Of a stretch of DNA of 64,000 nucleotides, positions 55,364 to 64,000 are shown in pieces. The notes under the pieces are model-generated. The model saw only the letters and a list, made by a program, of their open reading frames with translations. It did not search any database and was not told the DNA's origin. A program made the position numbers and the translations under genes. Source of the DNA: Verticillium longisporum (taxonomy: Eukaryota > Ascomycota > Sordariomycetes > Glomerellales > Plectosphaerellaceae); NCBI GenBank assembly GCA_019188255.1, contig JAETXT010000004.1:434001-498000 (forward strand), written 5' to 3'. Every line of letters starts with the position of its first letter. Positions within the stretch are counted from its first letter, which is position 1.

Positions 55364-58300
55364 ATGGCCGAGAACGCTCAGTCCGTCAAGGTTCTTGACG
55401 AGCTCATGAAGAAGCTCACCATCTCCAAGGAGGCTGCCGAGGTCAAGGATGCCTCTGCCGCTCTCGCTTCCTTCATCAACGGCCGCATCGAGGACCAGGC
55501 TGTTCCCACCAAGTGAGTGTTTTCTGTAACCCCCCCTCAATTTTCACAGTGGCGAGCCCACATTTTTGCCCTTGTGCGGTTTTCCGAGACGGCCTTCCAC
55601 CTGACCCGCCAGTCGAGGTGACAGATGACATGTTGGCTAACCTCGTCCCCTCTGCAGGACCGTTGACGCTCTGAAGAAGGAGTTCGCCAACAAGAAGGAT
55701 GCCGCCGCTCGCGAGAGGGCCGCTGTCGCCGTTGGCGCCATCGCCTCCCACTCCGAGATCTCCTCCCACGTCGCGCCCTTCCTGGACGCCCTCCCCCCCC
55801 CCGCCCTCGCCGCCGTAGGTGACAAGGCCGCCCCCGACAAGACTGCCGCCACTGCTGCCGCCATCGCCATCGGCCAGGCCATCAGCCCCAACGCCGTCAA
55901 GGCCATCCTTCCTCCCCTGAAGGTCTCCATCATCGAGGCCCAGAAGTGGCCCGAGAAGATGGCCGCCCTCGACATCATCGACATCCTCGTCAAGACCGCC
56001 CCCGCCCAGCTCGCTCACCGCGTCCCTGAGCTGATCCCCGTCATCTCCGAGTCCATGTGGGACACCAAGAAGGAGGTCAAGGAGCGTGCCTACAAGACCA
56101 TGGAGCAGCTCTGCCAGCTCATCGTCAACAGGGATATCGAGCGTTTCATCCCCGAGCTCATCAAGTGTATCGCCAAGCCCGAGAACGTCCCCGAGACCGT
56201 TCACCTGCTCGGTGCCACCACCTTCGTCACCGAGGTCCAGGAGCCCACTCTTGCCCTCATGGTCCCCCTGCTGGATCGTGGTCTCGCCGAGCGTGAGACT
56301 GCCATCAAGCGTAAGGCCGCCGTCATTGTCGACAACATGTGCAAGCTCGTCGACGACCCCAACATTGTCGCGCCTTTCCTGCCCAAGATGATGCCCGGTC
56401 TCCAGAAGAACTACGACAACCTCGCTGATCCCGAGGCTCGTGAGAAGACCAAGCAGGCTCTTGACACTCTCAACCGTGTTGGTAACATCCAGAACGGTGT
56501 CATCCCCGAGGTCAAGCTCGACGGCGACATCGCCACCGTCCTTGCCAAGCTCAAGGAGGTTCTCGGCACCAAGTACGGCAAGGCCGCCCAGGTCGAGCCC
56601 GTCCTCACCTACATCTCCGCCATTGCTGGTCAGCTCATTGACGAGAAGGAGATCGAGCCCATCACCTGGGTTGAGGCCCTCAAGCCTTACGTCGCTGTCA
56701 TCACCGGCGACAAGGACTCCGAGACTGTCGTCGACGCCCTCCGCAAGCGCGCCTCCCTGGTGCCGCCGAGGCTGCCGAGGGCGATGCCGACGATGAGGAG
56801 GGTGAGGACCTTTGCAACTGCACCTTCTCCCTCGCCTACGGTGCCAAGATTCTGCTCAACCAGACTCACCTTCGCCTGAAGCGTGGTCAGCGTTACGGTC
56901 TCTGCGGTCCCAACGGTTCCGGCAAGTCCACTCTCATGCGCGCCATCGACAACGAGCAGGTCGAGGGTTTCCCCAAGCAGAGCGAGGTCAAGACCGTCTT
57001 CGTCGAGCACGACCTTGACTCTGCCGATACCGAGATGACCACCATTGACTGGACCATCAAGAAGCTGCGTGAGGCTAACGTCCAGACCCCTGTCGAGGAC
57101 GTCAAGGCCAAGCTCAACGAGTTCGGCTTCACCGAGACCATGGTGTCTGGTGAGATCACCGCTCTGTCCGGTGGTTGGAAGATGAAGCTCGCTCTGTGCC
57201 GTGCCGTCTTCGAGGCCCCCGATATCCTGCTTCTCGACGAGCCTACCAACCATCTCGACGTGAAGAACGTCAAGTGGCTCGAGGACTACCTGCAGAACTC
57301 CCCTGCACGTCCATCATCGTCTCCCACGACTCTGGCTTCCTCGACAACGTCTGCCAGCACATCATCCACTACGAGCGCTTCAAGCTCAAGCGCTACCGTG
57401 GTAACCTGAAGGAGTTCGTCAAGAAGTGCCCCTCGGCCAAGTCTTACTACGAGCTCGGTGCCTCCGAGATGGAGTTCCAGTTCCCCGAGCCCGGTTTCCT
57501 CGAGGGTGTCAAGACCAAGGCCAAGGCCATTCTCCGTGCCACCAACATGACCTTCCAGTACCCTGGCACCACCAAGCCCCAGATTCAGGAGATCTCCTTC
57601 CAGTGCTCGCTCGGCTCCCGTATTGCCGTCATTGGCCCCAACGGTGCCGGCAAGTCTACCCTCATCAACGTCCTCACTGGTGAGCTCATCCCCACCTCGG
57701 GTGAGATCTACCAGCACGAGAACATCCGTATCGCCTACATCAAGCAGCACGCTTTCGCTCACATCGATAACCACCTCGACTCCACTCCCTCCGAGTACAT
57801 CCAGTGGCGTTTCCAGACTGGTGAGGATCGCGAGACTATGGACCGTGCCAACAAGATCATCACCGACGCCGACGAGAAGGCCATGGACAAGATCTTCCGC
57901 ATCCAGGACTCTCAGCGTCGCGTCATCGGCATCAACGCTCGTCGCAAGTTCAAGAACTCGTACGAGTACGAGTGCTCCTTCGCTCTGGGTGAGAACGTTG
58001 GCATGAAGAACGAGCGCTGGACTCCCATGATGTCCGCCGACAACGTCTGGCTGCCCCGTAACGAGCTTCTGGCTTCTCACCAGAAGATGGTCGCCGATGT
58101 CGACATGAAGGAGGCCCTCGCCTCTGGTCAGTTCCGTCCCCTTGTCCGCAAGGAGATTGAGAGCCACTGCGCCAACTTTGGCCTCGACGCCGAGCTTGTC
58201 TCCCACTCCCGCATGCGCGGTCTGTCCGGTGGCCAGCGTGTCAAGGTCGTCCTCGCCGCGTGCTCGTGGCAGCGCCCCCATCTTATCGTCCTTGACGAGC

Positions 58301-58727
58301 CCACCAACTACCTCGACCGTGACTCCCTGGGTGCTCTGTCCAAGGCCCTGAAGTCCTTCGGTGGTGGTGTCATCATCATCACTCACAGCGCTGAGTTCAC
58401 CAAGGACCTGACTGAGGAGGTCTGGGCTGTCCTCGACGGTAAGATGACTCCCTCCGGCCACAACTGGGTCCAGGGCCAGGGCGCTGGTCCCCGTCTCAAG
58501 GCCGACGAGGGTGAGGAGGAGGAGAAGTTCGATGCCATGGGCAACAAGATTGTCTCCACCAAGAAGAAGGCCAAGCTTACTTCTTCCGAGCTCCGCAAGA
58601 AGAAGAAGGGTATGTTCCATCTCTGCCGCACCCCGCCATGATGACAATTCACTAACTCTTGCCTTTTCCAGACCGCATGGCCCGTCGCAAGCGTGGTGAG
58701 GAGGTCTTCTCTGACGAGGATGACTAA
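55364..58727 (+). CDS. TEF3: Translation elongation factor 3 (eEF3), ABC-F-type ATPase, with two apparent single-base errors
   Basis: This fungal ribosome ATPase helps release deacylated tRNA from the E site. The start at 55364 follows a long pyrimidine-rich leader typical of highly expressed fungal genes. N-terminal HEAT repeats ([33 protein letters not shown]) lead to ABC domain 1 (Walker [10 protein letters not shown], signature [14 protein letters not shown], Walker [12 protein letters not shown]) and ABC domain 2 ([36 protein letters not shown]) with the usual insertion between them. The Lys-rich tail ends EEVFSDEDD. Introns are 55513-55657 and 58610-58671. The frame needs one added base near 56758-56764 and one in the CCCC run near 57299-57304; both look like sequence errors in an essential gene. 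Codon use is strongly C-ending. Confidence 0.95.
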
Positions 58728-61700
58728 ATCATTTCGCCCCCCCCCTACGAGCGAAATCCTGTTCCTCAATACCCACCACCTCGGCATACCGCCCTTTTCC
58801 TTTGTTACGAGCCTTCCGCCACGAAAAAAAGTCGTTCCCGGGTTGTTTGGTTGCATGGTCGCGGGCTTCTGGTTTTGACGTATAATTCCCTTTTCTTGAT
58901 GATGCATCCCCATGAGATTCCCCCAGACGAAACACACGCCGGAAGATGTGGAACGTTACTCGCCTCGTCGTGGGGTTGGAGGACCCGAGGGCCGAGGACG
59001 AGATGTTCCTGCGGCAGGGAATGACGTGGATGACAGTGGACAGTAGATAGACGGCAATTGAGAGCCATCAACTTCACCTTGTCCACGTAACGTAATGTGA
59101 TGTCTTTGGGGTCTGCTACGGGGCGGGAGTGTCACGTGAGACTGTACTTCTGTTCCCTGTCTTCGCCCAACACGGAACACAGGGCAGGTAGATGTACGAG
59201 GCCTCTTGGCTTCAGCAAGATCGATGCATTTCGGATCAACGGGCGCAGATGGGGCACCAGACTCTCCAGAAGCAGATCTTTGTTCGCTGCGCCACGCGCC
59301 GCGGCAGCAACTCGAGATTCCATTGACCACTGGAATGCAGCCTAACCCCCCACTGCCCCCCATATGGCAGTCCAAAGACCGCGACAAAGAAGAGGGCTGA
59401 TGCTTCTGGTTATAAGAGAATAATCCGACCTTCTTTGTCTCCGGTGCGGCGAGCGAGCGGTCCATTTGACGCGGCGAGGCTACCCCGGGCGAGGATGGTG
59501 GATGCTCCACTGGTGAGCGACGTGCGATGGCTTCGTTAGGGGATGGACCTTTTTGCAGCCTTCATGTGGCGCGCTCTGAGCAGAGTGTTCATCTCGTCAG
59601 CTTGCTATAATGATTCCGTCTCGCGTTTATTGCGTAGCAGCTATTTGCCAATATTTCGATACTTATTGTCAGGGGACCCTGCGGGTTCCCTGCAGAGTCG
59701 CCAGCAGGGGGTCGGTCAGAGGCTAAGGGCTACGAGAAACGTATATATATATAGGCTGCGGAGGGCCCTCCAGACTGCGGAGGGCCAGAATTCAGATGTA
59801 TTACGACCCCCGACCTATCTTCTATCTGCTGCGGACCACGTGTGGAAGACCTCTTCACTCTGCTCTAACCAACGCTCTGACACTTACGAACCTGGCTCTG
59901 CCGCTCGATCCTGATCAAGTTCTCGCCAGTACCATCAGACCCGTGGTCGGGCGAGTTTTGACACATGGGAGACGGGAATGAGCAGGCATGTCTTGCCATA
60001 TGTGGGCTTACTCATAGATAAGCCTTTGGACGGACTTGTTCCAAGGGAGCTCTCACCTGATCTACCTAGATGGTGGTCACTCCTGCGAAGACAAATTGGG
60101 ATAATGACAGATGCATATGTGCCCGCTATGACCTGAGCAGTGGTTATTCCTTAAAGTATCAGGGAGCTTGGAGCTACTGCGGATAGATATTCCTTCAATT
60201 CATAGAATATCTTAACCCCGCTACGCACCATAACGATGGTCCGAGGACTCGATCGCATGCTGCCCATCCTTCATTGTCCTTCACCATTTGAAGAAACTCG
60301 AATTTTTGGTGCTCGGCCATGGCTAACAGTGGATTTTTGCATAAACAAGGAGAAAGAACTTTATCCATAGTAAGGAAGTTGGGACAATCTACCTAAGAGA
60401 CAATCGGAGACGATCGGATTGGGGACGGGACTGGTCGGTGGGTTCTTCAGGAGCCTGGTGACGAATATAGTTTTCTCAGCATGTCAAATTGTGCCAAAGC
60501 AAGACCTTCCGGCAGAACCGTATAAGTTGTATGTACTGCCGCATTTTCCTGCGAGCCAGTTCTCTGGGACCTTGGACAAGGGCCTTGACAGCCTGTTCAG
60601 CTCACGCTCGTCGGTAAGCAACTTGTGTGCCATCATCTCATGTTTTCGCGTCGTCATCCTCTCCTTTTCGATCTCGTTAAGAGATGAACACTAGGGGGGC
60701 TAGTCTTGGACCAGGTTCGGTCATGGCGTTGACGATTGTAGTAGTAATTCGAGTCGTCACTGTTCTAGCATGCGGGCGGATGCATGGTCAGCATACTAAA
60801 TGATATCGGGTGCGTTTCCTGGGTCGTCAAGGGGCCGCAACCTTATGGTCGGTTTCCGCCAGTGTGGAACTCCGTCTCTTAGACCTTTGAGTGAAGGTTA
60901 TACGCCAGTCGAAGTATCTGCACTGAGTATTAGTTAGTCGGGCTGGGACCATCGTACAGGGCAATCGTATGCGTCAGCAGACGATCTGGACAAAATCTCG
61001 ATACTTGTTAAAGATGCCATGTGGTTTCAAGCTAAATACCCCCAGTATGCTACCAAATCTGCCTCCAAGTCACGTCTCCCTACCTTGAAAGTTTGATACT
61101 GGAATTGACTGAACTTGAAGGCTCAACCCCCGATGGATGTCCCAAGTCCTCATCAACCTACCTTCTAGCGGCATCAATCATCACCGTCCACCTCTAAGTA
61201 GTAACGTTAAGCCAAGAGATCCGTCAAGCTACAGATCGAACATCTATTATCATACAACGTCAAAGCAGAATCCCAAACAAAGCCTTGATATTGATGCCTG
61301 CGCCACACTCTTCCTCATCCGTCTGCATCCTTCGCCCACACTGTCTGTTCTGCCTCACCCGCGATTGCCAATGTAGACGTCAGGCGCTGCATCCTTAGCC
61401 ATGCTTCGATTCTTTGTTCAAGAGCCTCAATACTCTCGGGCCCAATGCTTTCAAAAGTGAAATGGCAGCTTTGCCTTGTGTCTATTCCCGTCTTTGTTGT
61501 TATCCCTCGACCTGACCTACAGGTGTCTCCTTTGTCCGCCGCGATTGGCGACCGCTCGAGGCCGGTTGCTATGGGAGAGCTCGCGAATTTCAACACAAGC
61601 TCCCCTCATTAATTGCCATTTTGAACACCAATGAATGCACATGGCTGCTTTTGCCCTGTCCACGTTTTCTCGTTTTGTATACCCGCGCCGTGCTGCTCGC

Positions 61701-61815
61701 AACGCCATCGTGCACCTCCTAAACATCAACTATCGGGTGTCTCTCCACCCTTTTCAATCCACCATCCAACACTGTGGCATCGCCAACAGATCAAAGCCTT
61801 GCTGACGAACCCACA
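58728..61815. other. Intergenic stretch without recognisable gene
   Basis: About 3.1 kb between eEF3 and the HExxH gene. It has a TATATATATATA run near 59740-59751 and a direct repeat around CTGCGGAGGGCC near 59756-59790. The short open frames show no family motif. No tRNA was recognised by eye. Confidence 0.4.
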
Positions 61816-64000
61816 ATGGCCGATAATCTTGAGATCCTCGACGCCTTGGTTGCTGACCGGCCTTCAGGACGCTACCGAGAGTTCTTGGATGACGTGCAGA
61901 ACCACCCTGATAATACACTCGTAGGCCCAGAACCTGGCACGAACGCCATCAGCCCCCCATCTTTGAGCAGCTACGTCCCACCTGCAAAGACAGAGACGTG
62001 GGTGAAGCCGAGCGGCTGGACATCGAGGTACGGAGTGTCAAGGAAGACCCCGTACGTAGGAGGCGGCCGGTCTTGGATAGATCCCGACTTTCCTCGACTA
62101 AACCATGATACGTTCGAGCCGATCAACCCGCCAGACCCCGGCGACACGATTCCAGAGCCGCATCCTGAGGACCTTGATCGCTTGTTGCAGGCCGAAGAGT
62201 TGCAACGCCTGGCGCTCGGCGGTATGCGCACATGGGAGGCCGTTCTCATGGTGCAGGACGAGGAGAACATGCCGAAGGAGACCGAGCCCCTTGCATCCAG
62301 CGGGATGCTTCCCGAAAGCGACATGATCGACGAGTCGGAGTGGCTTAGAGTCCTGGGAAAGGATCGATGGATCTGCGACTTTGAAGAAGTTGTCGACGGA
62401 GACGGAGAACACAGGAAGTGGTCTGTCGACGATGCGCTGCTCTGGGGAGAGCTTCGACAAGTGCTTGACATTGCAAATCGCATTCTCAAACAGGCTTCTC
62501 ACACCAGGTGGTAAGTCGCCCCTCCTAAGGGCTATCATGGATACTGACCGAAGATCCCATTTAGGATGTCTACGTTCCTCGATATGAGGACGATCCGCGC
62601 CACGAAAAATGTACAATTGCCCAAAGGCGGCAAAAGTAAAGAAAGGGGCACAATATGGAGGGCCACAGAAAGAGATCCCGATACCCGCTTTGACGTGAGT
62701 GATTGCATAGAAGCAATCGACCACTTCTGCGAGGATGTCAATTTCACCTTTAACTCTGCCAACCGCAATTCAGAGGCGCCCAACGGCTGTCCTTATGGAG
62801 TGACTGGTCCGCTCGAGATCGATGGCCGACAATCGACCCTGATCCAGGTCGATACTATGGGTGTTCTATCCCTGATCAAACCCGGAGTCAGCGAGACATC
62901 AAAACGTCAAGCCAGAGCGCTCCTGGCGATCACAGTATGTTTTGTTTCCCCCGAAGCTGATATGTTGTGCTTGCTGATGGTTGTGTGCAGATCACTCATG
63001 AGATACTGGTAAGTTTCCAGTGCAAAGGAAACTCCGCAGACAATCTTTCTTCAAGATTTCAAGCGGACGTATGACTAACATTCGTCTAGCACGGCGTCAG
63101 ATTTGGCCAGACCAATTTCAATCAGTTGACGGAAATGCTTCCCGAACCTCACCCTGATCGCGAGACGGCAAGTCACCGGCAACAACAGTTGTGCCTGCTC
63201 TTTGCTAATAGTTTGCAGTTCATGTTCAAAGAGCTGCTGTCTGAAATGGGCGAATCATTCGAAAACGCCATCTTCGGCGGTGTCGCCAATCTCAGTGCAC
63301 ATCCCCTTGACGGATACCGCTTCAGTGGCTCAACCAACGGCGCCGCGCTTCTGGCATCGAATGTTAAATGGCCTATCCTGAAGCCGAGCGCATGGGCGTC
63401 CCACTCCATTCGCATCGATTTGGAGTATCCGTATACCTGTGAGAGCTCGCCGGTGCCAGCTCTGTACACATGCGCCACGACGACAAAGGAATTCTGGGAG
63501 TCTACTGTTGCGAAGTATGGCACCGATGCGCTCCGAATGCCCAGGGTATTCGATACCCGTATTACGACCGGCTTCGATGTCTCTTTCGCGCCCGCAGCCT
63601 GGAATCACGACTTGAAGACCAATGCTTCACTCGAGCGGCCGCTGAAGCAAATGGCTCGTCGGATTCAGTATCGAAGGAAGCAATACGAAGAGTGGCGGCC
63701 GTGGTACAAGGAGGCTTACGACGAATGGCGAAATTCTCCCTACGGCAACGTGTGGAGTAGGTTCGACCTAGACAAAGTTCTCAACAAGCATCTCGTGGGT
63801 CGCACATTCGCAGACGAGCGGGACATTGCGGATATCATTTCGAGGTGGTCGAACCCTCTCGTCTGGCCAAACTCGGGCCCGGAGGAGCTCCCATGGCTCT
63901 TGGACAGTTACGACATGATCGACAAGAGCAACTGGTTCTACCGTGCCCTGTGCATGCTGATTACAGCGGTGCTCCCAATCCGTTTCGAGCCGCTTCACGT
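61816..64000 (+). CDS. Unrecognised protein with HExxH (zincin-like) motif, 3' end outside window
   Basis: The ATG at 61816 starts an acidic N-terminus (MADNLEILDALVADRPSG) with Pro-rich stretches. Exons: 61816-62510, 62565-62934, 62991-63008, 63090-63167 and 63219 onward. The 18-bp third exon encodes ITHEIL and the next begins HGVRFGQ, so splicing builds HEILHG, an HExxH zinc-protease-like motif. A following FKELLSEMGESFENAIFGG could supply a third ligand Glu. The intron 63168-63218 uses a GC-AG border (ACG then GCAAGT). No signal peptide is seen. The C-terminal part is Trp- and Tyr-rich (WYKEAYDEWRNSP, SNWFYRALCM). I do not recognise a named family; a metallopeptidase fold is an inference from the motif only. 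Confidence 0.7.

Noticed and set aside
57286..58647. Long open frame (about 450 codons) on the minus strand across eEF3
   Set aside because: It is the antisense shadow of the strongly C-ending codon use of eEF3; its Leu/Val/Gly-rich translation has no motif. The same holds for 55476-56204 and 56687-57253.

Overview
The window is nuclear DNA of a filamentous ascomycete (Pezizomycotina, probably a Sordariomycete). The evidence is short 50-80 bp spliceosomal introns with GT-AG borders in most genes, a translation elongation factor eEF3 gene (a fungal factor), and fungal-only families: CFEM, CBM1, DUF3433, C2H2 plus fungal-specific transcription-factor domain, and a KEX2-processed secreted peptide. 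I saw no tRNA, rRNA, CRISPR array or intact transposon by eye. Exon borders below were read by hand and are approximate unless stated.

Left part (1-23.3 kb): a dense block that looks like a catabolic gene cluster for an aromatic acid. In order: class III CoA-transferase (partial, -), carboxylesterase (-), SCOT-type CoA-transferase (+), iron-containing alcohol dehydrogenase of the maleylacetate reductase kind (-), thiolase (+), a two-finger C2H2 transcription factor (+), a homogentisate dioxygenase-like ring-cleavage enzyme (-), a PcaB-like fumarase-superfamily lyase (+), an MFS transporter (-) and a secreted GMC oxidoreductase (-). Three pairs are head to head and share short divergent promoters. 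The upstream regions carry many copies of a YGTGGGG element, while the convergent gaps of the block carry none. My inference is one regulon, perhaps run by the resident C2H2 factor, that feeds ring-cleavage products through 3-oxoadipate-type CoA chemistry to succinyl-CoA and acetyl-CoA. No PKS, NRPS or terpene synthase is present.

Middle (24-37 kb): sparsely spaced secreted and surface genes. These are a six-cysteine KEX2-type peptide, a single-pass membrane protein with a Gly/His tail, a GH3 beta-glucosidase, a CBM1 protein, a small cupin, a mitochondrial-type protein with a repeated HASST tract, and a CFEM GPI-type protein.

Right (37-64 kb): a large DUF3433 membrane protein, glutaminyl-tRNA synthetase, a macrodomain protein, a histidine phosphatase, a roughly 5 kb gene-poor stretch with one unrecognised coding relic, eEF3, a 3 kb empty stretch, and the start of a protein with an HExxH motif partly encoded by an 18-bp exon.

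Sequence-quality warning: glutaminyl-tRNA synthetase and eEF3, both expected to be essential, carry single-base frameshifts, as do the DUF3433 gene and the PcaB-like lyase. These are most simply consensus errors, so a broken frame here should not be taken as proof of a pseudogene.
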